DNA of 32,968 nucleotides from Ruminococcus sp. (lineage in GTDB: Bacteria; Bacillota; Clostridia; Oscillospirales; Ruminococcaceae), in assembly GCA_031262835.1 (NCBI GenBank), contig JAISGY010000064.1, positions 1 through 32,968 of the forward strand, written 5' to 3'. Numbering within the stretch: the stretch's first letter is position 1; every line of letters begins with the position of its first letter. The notes beneath the pieces are model-generated. The model was not told the DNA's origin and did no database searches. It saw only the letters and a program-made list of their open reading frames with translations. Shown here in pieces: positions 23,096-31,195 of the stretch. A program made the translations under genes and the position numbers.

Positions 23096-23124
23096 TTGAC
23101 ATTCGGAAGAAAATGTGGTATAAT
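23096..23124 (+). promoter_or_regulatory. Promoter of the phage-like module
   Basis: TTGACA (23096-23101), 17 bp, TATAAT (23119-23124), perfect consensus. It would drive the small zinc protein and terminase genes and is unlike a repressible early/late phage promoter in that no operator-like repeat is seen beside it. Leader of about 55 nt. Confidence 0.8.
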
Positions 23125-23185
23125 AGGGCTACAGCAGAGGAAAAAGACGTATAAAACGAAAATAGTTTCCGCTTTTGGAGGACGT

Positions 23186-23353
23186 ATGATAAAGCTTGCG
23201 AAGATAATTGATATAGTTGAAACTGCGAAGCCGCCGGTTTGCTTTAACTGCGATTCTAAAATTTACCCCGGTGAGACGATTTACATAATTGACAATGAGC
23301 GGTATTGCGAAGAATGTGTTGAAGTTACCGAATGTGAGGACTTTGAGATATGA
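23186..23353 (+). CDS. Small CxxC...CxxC protein at the head of the phage module
   Basis: 55 aa from ATG 23186 with TTGGAGGA upstream; longer readings have no ribosome site. It contains CFNC and CEEC separated by about 17 residues (YPGETIYIIDNERY between), a treble-clef or zinc-ribbon type layout. It overlaps the next gene by 4 nt. Role unknown; similar small zinc proteins occur near phage packaging genes. Confidence 0.7.
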   Translation: MIKLAKIIDIVETAKPPVCFNCDSKIYPGETIYIIDNERYCEECVEVTECEDFEI

Positions 23354-23643
23354 AAAAAAAGCGCGAGAGGCTGACCGACGAGGTCGAGGCGGCGATTTTA
23401 CGCCGTGCCGTGGGGTATCAAGTCCATGAAGTTACCCTCACGTCCGACCCCGAGACCGGCGAATGTAACAAGCCCGCGAAGGTTGTTAAGAAGGAAGTTG
23501 CCCCGAATGTTCAGGCCGCGCTTGTTTGGCTTAAGACCTTCCGTCCCGAGATTTGGGCGAAGGCGGCTGCGGGCGAGGGGGCTGATGAGGCGGCGGAACT
23601 CTATAAAGCCTTGGATTCGGCGGCTGGGGGGGACGATGATTGA
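23350..23643 (+). CDS. Putative terminase small subunit
   Basis: 97 aa, charged, without membrane segments. N-terminal RERLTDEVEAAILRRAVGYQVHEV and the NVQAALVWLKTFRPEIWA segment resemble small terminases of PBSX/P27-like phages. Placed immediately before the large subunit, overlapping by 4 nt. The assignment is mainly by position; the terminal AAGGDDD is acidic and low complexity. Confidence 0.65.
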   Translation: MKKKRERLTDEVEAAILRRAVGYQVHEVTLTSDPETGECNKPAKVVKKEVAPNVQAALVWLKTFRPEIWAKAAAGEGADEAAELYKALDSAAGGDDD

Positions 23644-24896
23644 CTTTTCGGAAACTTTCACCGAAGCAAAAATTCATCTTCACTTGGGCGTACTCCGGGA
23701 AGTGGGGAGACAAGCGCGGCATTATCGCGGACGGCGCGGTTAGGACCGGGAAGACGGTTTGTATGACGGCGGCGTTCGTGCTCTGGGCGATGAGAAGTTT
23801 TAACAGCGCGAACTTCGGGATTTGCGGGAAGACTATCCGAAGCGCGGAGCGAAACATTCTGCGCCCGCTCGAAGAGATGCGCGATATTACGAAGATTTTT
23901 TCTTTAACATTCCGCCGCTCCGACAGCCTTCTTGTTATTACGAACCGGGCGACGGGGCAAAAAAACAACTTTTACATCTTCGGCGGGCGAGACGATTCAA
24001 GCTATATGTTAATTCAGGGGATAACCCTTTCGGGGATTATGTTCGACGAGGCGGCGTTAATGCCCGAGAGCTTTATTGAGCAAGCCTGTGCAAGGATAAT
24101 TTCGGTAAAGGACGCGAAACTTTGGTTTAACTGCAACCCCGACTCGAAGCATTCGTATTTTTACAAAAACTGGATTGCAAAGGCAGATGAAAAGGACCTG
24201 TTAAGGCAAACCCTTCTCATGGAGGACAACCCCATTCTGTCCCGAAAGCAGATTGAAGACGCTGAAAAACTCTATTCGGGGGTCTTTCGCGAACGCTACA
24301 TCTTGGGGCGATGGGTCAACGCCGAGGGGGTTATCTACAGGGAGTTTGCCGACAACCCGGAGAAATTTGTTACAGATGAAGTTGACGAAATAATCTACGG
24401 CATTATCGGTGTTGACTTCGGGGGGAACGGTTCCGCACACTCCGCCGTCCTTACCGGCTTTACGAAGGGTTTTGAAAAAGCCTTCGCCTTGTCTGAAATG
24501 TACATTCACGAGACAATTACCCCCGCAAGGCTTGAAGCGGAGCTAAAGGCTTTCGCGAGGCGGTGTCAAAATTTGTGCAAGGTCTTCGACATTTATTGCG
24601 ACAGTGCGGAGCAGGTTCTCATTAAGGGTATCAAGAGCGCGTTTGCCGGGGACAAGCTCCCCTTTAACATCAAGAACGCGAAGAAGACTTCCATTGCCGG
24701 CAGGATTTCCTTTGTCAATATGCTTTTTTCCGCCGGGCGGCTTAAGATTTCGGAAAACTGCCCGCATCTTATTGACGCGCTTAAATCCGCCGTCTGGGAC
24801 GATTCCGGCAAGCGGCTTGACAACGGTTCCTCCGATATTGACTCCCTCGATGCTTTTGAATACTCGCTCGAAACGGTTATGAACAACTTCTTTTAG
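23640..24896 (+). CDS. Phage terminase large subunit (PBSX-like)
   Basis: 418 aa. ATPase Walker A GAVRTGKT at 32-39, Walker B GIMFDEAALM with D136-E137, and an RNase H-like nuclease domain with GVDFGGNGSAHSAV and IYCDSAEQ acidic residues. The motor and nuclease packs DNA into proheads. The start is TTG 23640: the alternative ATG 23636 is in another frame. Length and motifs suggest an intact enzyme. Hairpin repeat copy 2 follows its stop. Confidence 0.92.
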   Translation: MTFRKLSPKQKFIFTWAYSGKWGDKRGIIADGAVRTGKTVCMTAAFVLWAMRSFNSANFGICGKTIRSAERNILRPLEEMRDITKIFSLTFRRSDSLLVITNRATGQKNNFYIFGGRDDSSYMLIQGITLSGIMFDEAALMPESFIEQACARIISVKDAKLWFNCNPDSKHSYFYKNWIAKADEKDLLRQTLLMEDNPILSRKQIEDAEKLYSGVFRERYILGRWVNAEGVIYREFADNPEKFVTDEVDEIIYGIIGVDFGGNGSAHSAVLTGFTKGFEKAFALSEMYIHETITPARLEAELKAFARRCQNLCKVFDIYCDSAEQVLIKGIKSAFAGDKLPFNIKNAKKTSIAGRISFVNMLFSAGRLKISENCPHLIDALKSAVWDDSGKRLDNGSSDIDSLDAFEYSLETVMNNFF

Positions 24897-24898
24897 AG

Positions 24899-24931
24899 TT
24901 TGCTCCCCCCGCCGTAGGCGGGGGAAGCAAA
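24899..24931. repeat. Hairpin repeat copy 2
   Basis: 15-bp stem with a single C/A mismatch: arms TTTGCTCCCCCCGCC and GGCGGGGGAAGCAAA, loop GTA. The outer three to six pairs differ from copy 1 on both sides and still pair. Followed by a small hairpin (24940-24953) and the portal gene start. Confidence 0.8.
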
Positions 24932-24939
24932 ATAAACGT

Positions 24940-24953
24940 GCCGCACTCGCGGC
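24940..24953. repeat. Secondary small hairpin, copy A
   Basis: Stem GCCGC / GCGGC, loop ACTC, followed by GGAATGGA just upstream of the portal start. The same arrangement recurs at 27503-27516 before another gene and at 27431-27444. Confidence 0.7.
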
Positions 24954-24968
24954 GGAATGGAGCTTACC

Positions 24969-26201
24969 ATGATTTCAAGATTACTGCGCGAGGCTTTCCC
25001 CGGGATTAATATCCCGACGCTTGATAACTACTACGAAAGCTACATTAAAGTCTGGGCGGACATCTACGCCGGGAAGCCCCCTTGGCGGGCGGCGAAGCGT
25101 TCCGGGCTTCACTCCCGCGGCGAGCGGATTATCGGGCAGATGAACGCCGCGAAGGCAATCTGCGACGAGTTCACCGCCCTCACCTTCGCCGAGAAGGTTA
25201 ATATCACCCTCGACAACCCGATTTTACAGGACTACATTGACTTTACCCTTTCCGAAACCTCCTTTTATGAACAGATTCAAGGCTTTATCACCTCCGCTTA
25301 CGCCTTGGGGGGAGGCTGCATGAAATTTTATCTTGAAGACGGGAGACCCTGCATAGACTTTTTAACCGCCGACAAGATGTACCCGCTCTCTTGGCGAAAC
25401 GGGAGGATAAAAGAGATTGCCTTTTCTTCCCAAGAAACTGCCGACGGAAAGTACATAACCTCTATCGAAAAATACTCCCCCGGGAAGACCGAAAACCTAT
25501 GCTTTCTTTCCGACAACCGCCTTACCCTCGGCAAGCGCATTTCGGGTTCCATTCCCGAAGTTATCACCGGGAACGGCGCGGGGCTCTTCGCGGTATTTTC
25601 TCCCGCTTCCGCTAACCACATCGACCCGGACTGTCCCCTCGGTGTTTCTGTTTTTTCCGGCGCGCTCGATACCCTTAAAGCCCTCGACATTGCCTTCGAC
25701 AGCTTCATGCGCGAATTTATCCTCGGGAAGAAGCGGATTATTGTCCCCGCCGCTTCTATCCAGACGGTTATCGACCCCGAATCGGGCGAGATGACGCGCT
25801 ATTTTGACGCCGACGATGAGGCTTTCGTTGCCCTTAAAACCGAGGACACAGAAGCACTCAAAATTGCCGACAACACCGTTGCCCTGCGGATTGACGAACA
25901 CGTACAGGCAATTGAAGCACTGTACAAAATGCTCTGCTTCCAGACCGGCGTTTCTTCGGGGACGTTCTCAATGTCAAACGGCTTACATTACTACACCAAG
26001 ACTGCGTCCGAGGTTATGTCACAAAACGCCAAGTCAGCCCGCACGGTGCGCCTGAACCAAAACAAGTTAACCGAGACACTCAAGACAACGGTTGCCGCGC
26101 TGTTAAAATTAGGGCTTGAAACCGGCGATATTGACACAAATGAAACAAGAGTTGACATAGCCTTTTCCGATAACGTTATCACGGCGGATGCCTTAAAATA
26201 A
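24969..26201 (+). CDS. Phage portal protein
   Basis: 410 aa from ATG 24969, which has GGAG 6 nt upstream; ATG 24957 would add MELT, encoded by the repeat sequence. Typical portal features of the SPP1/A118 type: YESYIKVWADIYAGKPPW at the N-terminus, central AKAICDEFTALTFAEKVNITLDN, and a C-terminal YTKTASEVMSQNAKSARTVR helix. Portals form the dodecameric channel for DNA. Order terminase-portal-capsid is standard. Confidence 0.85.
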   Translation: MISRLLREAFPGINIPTLDNYYESYIKVWADIYAGKPPWRAAKRSGLHSRGERIIGQMNAAKAICDEFTALTFAEKVNITLDNPILQDYIDFTLSETSFYEQIQGFITSAYALGGGCMKFYLEDGRPCIDFLTADKMYPLSWRNGRIKEIAFSSQETADGKYITSIEKYSPGKTENLCFLSDNRLTLGKRISGSIPEVITGNGAGLFAVFSPASANHIDPDCPLGVSVFSGALDTLKALDIAFDSFMREFILGKKRIIVPAASIQTVIDPESGEMTRYFDADDEAFVALKTEDTEALKIADNTVALRIDEHVQAIEALYKMLCFQTGVSSGTFSMSNGLHYYTKTASEVMSQNAKSARTVRLNQNKLTETLKTTVAALLKLGLETGDIDTNETRVDIAFSDNVITADALK

Positions 26202-26217
26202 ACGGAGGTTAAATTAC

Positions 26218-26526
26218 ATGGAAGAAACAATAATCCAAGCAGAGGAAGCCGTTACTTCAAACGAGGACTTCTATCGCGAACGCTATGAGGCTCTCCTTGC
26301 GGGAGTCGTGCCTGATGCGCTTGAAGACGCTCTGACCCTTGCAAGAGCGAGGGTTACTGACGAAACGGACATCAAGGCGGCAATTGCAGCAGTTCTTGAA
26401 ACCTACCCCGTCATGAAAGCGAAGACAGGAGCGTATTCAACCGGCATTAAGACCGGCAGAGTTACCCCGCAGGTTTCCGGCGTCGAAGCCGCTTTCATCG
26501 CAAAAAACCCCGGCATTAAACTTTAA
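26218..26526 (+). CDS. Small protein between portal and capsid, scaffold-like by position
   Basis: 102 aa with a predicted helical N-terminus (TIIQAEEAVTSNEDFYRERY) and a C-terminus rich in K and G. Not recognised by motif. Position between portal and major capsid genes is where scaffold proteins lie, but it is shorter than most. ACGGAGGT is its ribosome site. Confidence 0.6.
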   Translation: MEETIIQAEEAVTSNEDFYRERYEALLAGVVPDALEDALTLARARVTDETDIKAAIAAVLETYPVMKAKTGAYSTGIKTGRVTPQVSGVEAAFIAKNPGIKL

Positions 26527-26547
26527 TTTAAGGAAGGTAAAAAAACT

Positions 26548-27351
26548 ATGAACGGTTATTCTGATCTCGTTACCGCTAAACTTCGCAAGACAGAAGTCCT
26601 TAAGGACAATGTTGTCTTCTCCGTATACTATGAGGGGAACGCTTCCGCCGGAATCGTTAAAATCCCCGTGCGCGACGCTGAGGCTGTTGTTGCGGACTAT
26701 GACCGCGCAACCGGCGTTGCTCCGACCGCTGCCGCTACAACCTACGTTAACCTCGTTGTTGACCGCGACAAGGCTGTTAACGAGATTATCGACGGTTTCG
26801 ATGCCGCTAACGTTCCCGACAACATGATTGCCGACCGTCTCGATTCCGCCGGCTATCGTCTTGCAATTACAATCGACAACGAAGGCGCGGGCGTCCTCCT
26901 CGGCGAAGGTACAACCGAGGAAGTAACCCTCGACGGCGACGAATCCGTCTACGACATCATCATCAACACCCGCACCGCCCTCTCTAAAGCCAACGTCCCC
27001 AACGACGGCAGACGCTATCTTCTCGTTACCCCCGACTTCTACGCAAGACTCCTTAAAGACCCCAATTTCATCGGTGCATCTTCGCTCGGCGACGATATCC
27101 GCCAGACAGGCTGCATAGGCAAAGTCGCCGGCTTTAACGTCTACGAGTGGAACGACTCCGCCGAGAATCTTCTCTACATCGCCGGGCACCCCTCCTTCGC
27201 CGTTCGTGCCCGCGAATTCTCCGTCCCCGTAAAGCTCGTCAACCTCGACGGCGACTCCCGTTTCATCGGCGCGTCCGCCGTCAAGGGCAGAATGGTCTAC
27301 GCCCACACAGTCCTCAAACCCGAAGCTGTGAGATGCGTTTACTCGGCTTAG
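26548..27351 (+). CDS. Putative major capsid protein
   Basis: 267 aa. KIPVRDAEAVVADYDRATG near the N-terminus, RTALSKANVPNDGRRYLLV in the middle and YIAGHPSFAVRAREFSVPVK with GRMVYAHTVLKPEAVRCVY at the end resemble P22-coat-like/HK97-fold capsid proteins of clostridial phages. Its codon use is strongly biased to C-ending codons compared with the flanking genes, consistent with high expression. Position after portal supports the call. Confidence 0.75.
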   Translation: MNGYSDLVTAKLRKTEVLKDNVVFSVYYEGNASAGIVKIPVRDAEAVVADYDRATGVAPTAAATTYVNLVVDRDKAVNEIIDGFDAANVPDNMIADRLDSAGYRLAITIDNEGAGVLLGEGTTEEVTLDGDESVYDIIINTRTALSKANVPNDGRRYLLVTPDFYARLLKDPNFIGASSLGDDIRQTGCIGKVAGFNVYEWNDSAENLLYIAGHPSFAVRAREFSVPVKLVNLDGDSRFIGASAVKGRMVYAHTVLKPEAVRCVYSA

Positions 27352-27384
27352 GTTAGGGAACGTTGGGTTCCCCCGCCGGAATCT

Positions 27385-27413
27385 GTTTCCCCCCGCCGTA
27401 GGCGGGGGGAAAC
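27385..27413. repeat. Hairpin repeat copy 3
   Basis: Perfect 13-bp stem: arm GTTTCCCCCCGCC, loop GTA, complementary arm. One more C:G pair than copy 1. Followed by a run of A on the plus strand, so it is not an intrinsic terminator for the phage genes. A partial copy (TTCCCCCGCCGGAA) precedes it at 27368-27381. Confidence 0.8.
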
Positions 27414-27430
27414 AAAAAAAAACTGTTTGT

Positions 27431-27444
27431 GCCGCATTTGCGGC
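27431..27444. repeat. Secondary small hairpin, copy B
   Basis: Stem GCCGC / GCGGC, loop ATTT, following hairpin repeat copy 3 and an A-rich stretch, with the same spacing order as elsewhere. Confidence 0.7.
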
Positions 27445-27460
27445 GGTTTAAGTAAGTTCT

Positions 27461-27487
27461 GTTTACCCCGCCGCAGGCGGGGTAAAC
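27461..27487. repeat. Hairpin repeat copy 4
   Basis: Perfect 12-bp stem: arm GTTTACCCCGCC, loop GCA, arm GGCGGGGTAAAC. One pair is A:T where copy 1 has C:G, so both sides changed together. Copies 3 and 4 with their small hairpins are a tandem duplication filling most of the 180 bp between the capsid gene and the next gene. Confidence 0.8.
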
Positions 27488-27502
27488 ACAACAAAAATTC
27501 GT

Positions 27503-27516
27503 GCCGCATTTGCGGC
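27503..27516. repeat. Secondary small hairpin, copy C
   Basis: Stem GCCGC / GCGGC, loop ATTT, followed by GGAATGGA and the start of the next gene at 27532, the same layout as before the portal gene. Confidence 0.7.
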
Positions 27517-27531
27517 GGAATGGAATTTACT

Positions 27532-28098
27532 ATGGAATCAATTTTAAGTTACTATACTTCGCATTGGAATCCGGCTTTTGCCGGGGACACTGCCGCGCTT
27601 TCGCGCAAGATTTCCCTTGCCTGCGATGTTATTTCCAACTCTGTTAATAAGCTCGACATTTTAAACGTCCCCTATTACCTCATCGAGAACGTTAAAAAAG
27701 CCGTCTGCGCACAAGCCGACAGCTTCGGTATCTCCCTCGTTACCCCTCCTTCACCCCAGCCGGAAGAAACGGAATCCGAGACTGAGTCCGAGTCGGAGCC
27801 AAATTCCGGGTCAAGTTCGGAATCGAGTTCGGGGTCGAACTCCTCTGCCGTTTCCGAGTCCGCCGATATTTCTTACAAAATCGGCAGTTTCTCCTACTCC
27901 GAAAAAAGCTCCTCGTCTTCAAAGAATTCCTCCGGCAGCTCTTCTTCCGGCAGTTCTTCCTCCGGCAGCTCCGTTGACGTAAACGGGCTCGAAATCCGCG
28001 AGAATCTTTACTTCGGCGAGAAGTTAACCCTTTGCGACGCAGCAAGAAGTTATCTTATTAACACCGGGCTGCTTAATTCCATTGCTGTTGTCGCCTAA
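27532..28098 (+). CDS. Putative head-tail connector with Ser-rich linker
   Basis: 188 aa from ATG 27532; ATG 27520 and the 31 codons before it read through the hairpin repeats and are probably not used. N-terminal SILSYYTSHWNPAFAGDTAALSRK and C-terminal LTLCDAARSYLINTGLL are ordered and resemble connector-like small head proteins. Between them (about residues 65-150) lies a Pro/Glu/Ser/Gly stretch with repeated SSSSGSSSSG-type blocks, low in complexity. Function by position only. The linker is unusual for a connector protein. Confidence 0.6.
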   Translation: MESILSYYTSHWNPAFAGDTAALSRKISLACDVISNSVNKLDILNVPYYLIENVKKAVCAQADSFGISLVTPPSPQPEETESETESESEPNSGSSSESSSGSNSSAVSESADISYKIGSFSYSEKSSSSSKNSSGSSSSGSSSSGSSVDVNGLEIRENLYFGEKLTLCDAARSYLINTGLLNSIAVVA

Positions 28099-28104
28099 GA
28101 AAGG

Positions 28105-28455
28105 ATGAATAACATGGCTCCTGCTATACCGCTTAGATTCCTGCCCCATTCGTTCACCCTTATAATCGAGACTGACGGGGGAGCTTGGGGGGCTACCTCC
28201 ACCGAGGAAATCGCCGTTGAACACGTTCGTATCGACTTTCGCGACGTCCGCGACGGGAAAAGTTCCGCCCTCATATTCTACGACTGCGTTAACTCGACCC
28301 CTGCCGGCGTTAACTTCACCCTTTCCGGGAACAACATCAAGCGGCTTGCCGTACGGCTCGATGACCGCGAATTCTTCATCGAAAAGGTTGATTATCTTTA
28401 CGCCGAAGACAGCTTGCATCATCTTGAAATAACGCTCGGAAGCGAACGGGATTAG
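28105..28455 (+). CDS. Putative minor capsid / head-closure protein
   Basis: 116 aa. RFLPHSFTLIIETDGGAWGA followed by EIAVEHVRIDFRDVRDGKSSALIFYD resembles the minor capsid proteins of clostridial and lactococcal phages. No other motif is visible. AAGAAAGG upstream of ATG 28105. Confidence 0.6.
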   Translation: MNNMAPAIPLRFLPHSFTLIIETDGGAWGATSTEEIAVEHVRIDFRDVRDGKSSALIFYDCVNSTPAGVNFTLSGNNIKRLAVRLDDREFFIEKVDYLYAEDSLHHLEITLGSERD

Positions 28456-28468
28456 GAGGAAATTACAG

Positions 28469-28834
28469 ATGGCGCAGATTATTGCGGGGGGCTTCGATTT
28501 CTCCCCTTATATTATCGACAACGGCTACAAAATCCGTCGGGTTAACATTTACGAAGACCTTCCGGCGGATTTCGGAAAGGTCATTTCGGGATACCGCATT
28601 GAGATTGAAATTAATCTTAAGAACATCAATGAAACCGACATTGCGGCAATTAATGCTTCTCTCGAAGACGAGCAGACAGACGTTACCTACACCTTCTGCG
28701 GTGAGGAGCGCACAGACCCCTTCCCCCGCCCGGAGGTTGAAGTTATCGCCGTTTCCGAAAACCCCGACGGTATCTATTGGGACGTGTTCTTGCGGTTTTT
28801 GTCCGAGGGTTTTTACTCGGACGACCGTCTTTGA
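28469..28834 (+). CDS. Putative tail protein, N-terminal part of a frameshift pair
   Basis: 121 aa. YIIDNGYKIRRVNIYEDLPADFG and SGYRIEIEINLKNINETDIA resemble small phage tail/baseplate proteins. It ends GAC CGT CTT TGA, and the +1 frame after CTT continues directly into the large downstream reading frame, which has no start codon of its own. Either a stop at 121 aa, or a 756-aa product by +1 shift, could be made. TAGGAGGA is its ribosome site. Confidence 0.65.
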   Translation: MAQIIAGGFDFSPYIIDNGYKIRRVNIYEDLPADFGKVISGYRIEIEINLKNINETDIAAINASLEDEQTDVTYTFCGEERTDPFPRPEVEVIAVSENPDGIYWDVFLRFLSEGFYSDDRL

Positions 28835-30740
28835 CAACGGATTTGAGATTACAATTGACGGCGGAGTTTACACCGACTTCGACGGGCTTATAATAAAGGA
28901 AAGCGTTGACGGTGCGGGGCTTTCGGGCTTAGTTTCTTCCGAACTATTTGTCAACATCTACACCGACTATTTCCACGCTTCCGACAACGCCGAGGTTATC
29001 CTTACTATTCCGGGCGTCAATATTAACGCGAAGTTTTACATCACAAGGCGGGAGGCTGTCGGGCGAAAAGTTTCGCTGTCTTGCCGCTCGAAGCTCTACA
29101 GGCTTGATATACCCTGCCATTTAACCGATTCCGATTTTGACGAACACGGCGAAATTGACACATACACGGCGATTTCCCGTATTGCATCAATGGGCAATTT
29201 AACTTCGTTCTCTTACCAAGGCGGCAACCCCTTCGGAGCACTCCCGAGACTCAATAAGGACTTCCTTACCGGCAAAAACTGCCTTAGTGTTCTTGAAAAG
29301 ATTTCGGCTGCGCTTTGCGGCGTTTTTAGGGAGTATAATGACGGGCTTGTCTTTATTCCGTGGAGGGTGCCTTTTATGCAGAGCGTTCCGACAGAATCTA
29401 AGTCGGAAATAAAGCGCGGTTTTGTTAAGACTGTCGGGAAGGTTTCCATGACCGGGGGCGGGAAGACTTATGTTTCCGGCAACGGCGGTTATACATCTAC
29501 AATTAAGCTTGATACTCCGCTTGCATCGGAAGACGCCGCTGCCGCTGTTCTTGCGCGCAATATTAACAAGGACTACGCGCCGTATTCCGCCGATGTTAAG
29601 CTTGCTTTAATTCCCCCCGCACCGGCAACGTTAACATTCGACGATGTTGAAACATACACAAATAGTATTGTTTGTTACCCGCGTCGGAGCGGGATTTACG
29701 CGAAGGTTTCCTGCAATGCCGTTAACGAAGACGAATGGGACTATTCGGGCGAGATAGAGCGGGCTGTCCGCGAGAAAATCACGGCGGGCGAACGCTTCGG
29801 GAACATGACTATAACCTCTGACGGGCAGATTAAACTCGACAACGACAATATCGAAGAGCCGCAGACGGCGTACATCTGCGCGACCGAAGATTACGGCGTT
29901 ATGGTTAAGACTCCGAAAGCCGCCTTTGAGGCGGAGACGTTAAGCCTTGAAGAGGTGCCTGAAATTAAGCTTAATTCGGAGGAACTCTTAACCGAGTCGA
30001 AGGATCTTGTAGGCGCGCTCAACGAGCTTTTTCTCGCCGCGCCGGAGGGGGGTGAGGGGTTAACTGACATATCGGTGCTTGATGATTGCCACTGCGGGAA
30101 GGTCTTCGGCGTTCGGAATACTTCGGGCGACGGGAAGTACGGTTTCTGGCCGGGAATGATAGGCGTATATTACGCCGAGGCGCAGCAAATACCCGATTTG
30201 ACGCTGACGCTCCGGTTGCTGATGGATTACAGACAGGTGCCCGAGCACCAAGTAACGACGAGTTATTCTGTGTGGGTTGGTAACGATTCCGAAGACGGGG
30301 TTATGCTCGAAAGCGCGGGGACATTTACCCATACTTATACGCTCGCGGCGAACGAGTACACATATTTCACAATGCCGATGCCGCAGGGTGAATATAACTA
30401 TTGGGCAATCCTTCCCGAAGGTGTCGGCGGGAATTCGTCGCGGTTCTTTAATATTACGCCGAACCGCTTCGAGAACTACAACAGCAATGCTTTAATTGCG
30501 TCGCGTATCTACAGCGCGTCAACCCCGTCAACACAACAATATTTCGCAGCAGCCGATACTTTTTCCGGTGCTATGCCGACGAAACTTGCTGCGCCGCAGG
30601 TTGCGCTAAACTCCGTGCATGGTATGCAAAACCTTGTGACGGATTATAACAATAACCCCTACACGCCGGCGCAATTTAGTTACGGCGCGGGGGTATTAAA
30701 TCAGGCACTTGCGGTCTACAATTCACGAAACGGAGGTTAA
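28833..30740 (+). CDS. Large tail protein, C-terminal part of a frameshift pair
   Basis: 635 codons with no usable start near its beginning: the first in-frame ATG upstream (28482) is inside the preceding gene in another frame, and ATG/GTG/TTG are absent around 28820-28850. So it is probably read by a +1 shift from 28469. Visible parts: a first region with beta-rich repeats (IYTDYFHASDNAEVILTIPGV), a middle KGFVKTVGKVSMTGGGK-like segment, the KDLVGALNEL block typical of tail fibre joints, and a C-terminal domain rich in aromatic residues that may bind a host surface. If expressed, it would be a tail hub/fibre. Confidence 0.6.
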   Translation, partial: DNGFEITIDGGVYTDFDGLIIKESVDGAGLSGLVSSELFVNIYTDYFHASDNAEVILTIPGVNINAKFYITRREAVGRKVSLSCRSKLYRLDIPCHLTDSDFDEHGEIDTYTAISRIASMGNLTSFSYQGGNPFGALPRLNKDFLTGKNCLSVLEKISAALCGVFREYNDGLVFIPWRVPFMQSVPTESKSEIKRGFVKTVGKVSMTGGGKTYVSGNGGYTSTIKLDTPLASEDAAAAVLARNINKDYAPYSADVKLALIPPAPATLTFDDVETYTNSIVCYPRRSGIYAKVSCNAVNEDEWDYSGEIERAVREKITAGERFGNMTITSDGQIKLDNDNIEEPQTAYICATEDYGVMVKTPKAAFEAETLSLEEVPEIKLNSEELLTESKDLVGALNELFLAAPEGGEGLTDISVLDDCHCGKVFGVRNTSGDGKYGFWPGMIGVYYAEAQQIPDLTLTLRLLMDYRQVPEHQVTTSYSVWVGNDSEDGVMLESAGTFTHTYTLAANEYTYFTMPMPQGEYNYWAILPEGVGGNSSRFFNITPNRFENYNSNALIASRIYSASTPSTQQYFAAADTFSGAMPTKLAAPQVALNSVHGMQNLVTDYNNNPYTPAQFSYGAGVLNQALAVYNSRNGG

Positions 30741-30742
30741 AA

Positions 30743-31132
30743 ATGAAGGACATTTTTCAGTCTGTAGTAACAGTGTTAATGAGCGCGGCGGTGTTTTTAT
30801 TCGGCGGCTTCTCGGGGCTCTTTATCGCGCTCGTTGTCTTTATTGCTGTCGACTACATAAGCGGGTTCGCGGCGGCGGTTATAAGAAGGCAATTGTCGAG
30901 CGAAGTCGGCGCGAAGGGGATTGCGAAAAAAATCGTGATGCTCTTAATCGTTGCGACGGGGCATATTTTAGACCTTTATGTGGTTAAGACCGGGGACATG
31001 GTTAGAGACCTTGCGACCGTCTTTTATATCGCGAACGAGGGGATTTCTATCCTTGAAAACTGCGGAGCATTAGGTTTACCCGTTCCGAAAAAGATTGCCG
31101 ATATTTTAGCCCAGCTTAAGAAAGGGCAATAA
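30743..31132 (+). CDS. Phage holin (holin 4 / TcdE-like family)
   Basis: 129 aa. Two to three hydrophobic segments: about residues 8-35 (SAAVFLFGGFSGLFIALVV), then DYISGFAAAVIRR, and 65-85 (IVMLLIVATGHILDLYVV). The VDYISGFAAAV block and NEGISILENCGALGLPVPKKI tail are typical of the toxin-secretion/phage-lysis holins. Makes holes in the membrane for lysozyme release. ACGGAGGT starts it 2 bp after the tail gene. Confidence 0.9.
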   Translation: MKDIFQSVVTVLMSAAVFLFGGFSGLFIALVVFIAVDYISGFAAAVIRRQLSSEVGAKGIAKKIVMLLIVATGHILDLYVVKTGDMVRDLATVFYIANEGISILENCGALGLPVPKKIADILAQLKKGQ

Positions 31133-31133
31133 A

Positions 31134-31164
31134 TTATTTCCCCCGCCGAAGGCGGGGGAAATAA
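31134..31164. repeat. Hairpin repeat copy 5
   Basis: Perfect 14-bp stem: arm TTATTTCCCCCGCC, loop GAA, arm GGCGGGGGAAATAA. Outer pairs differ from copies 1-4 but are fully complementary. Lies between the holin stop and the lysozyme gene. Confidence 0.8.
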
Positions 31165-31195
31165 GAAATCAACTACTAAAGGAGGCAGAAAACCT

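Noticed and set aside
28482-28832. ATG 28482 as start of the large tail gene
   Set aside because: It lies 13 nt after the start of the 121-aa gene in another frame, lacks its own ribosome site, and the protein it would add shows no phage-like sequence.
22944-31164. Hairpin repeats as intrinsic terminators
   Set aside because: Except possibly the copy after recX, none is followed by a T-run on the plus strand; A-runs or gene starts follow.
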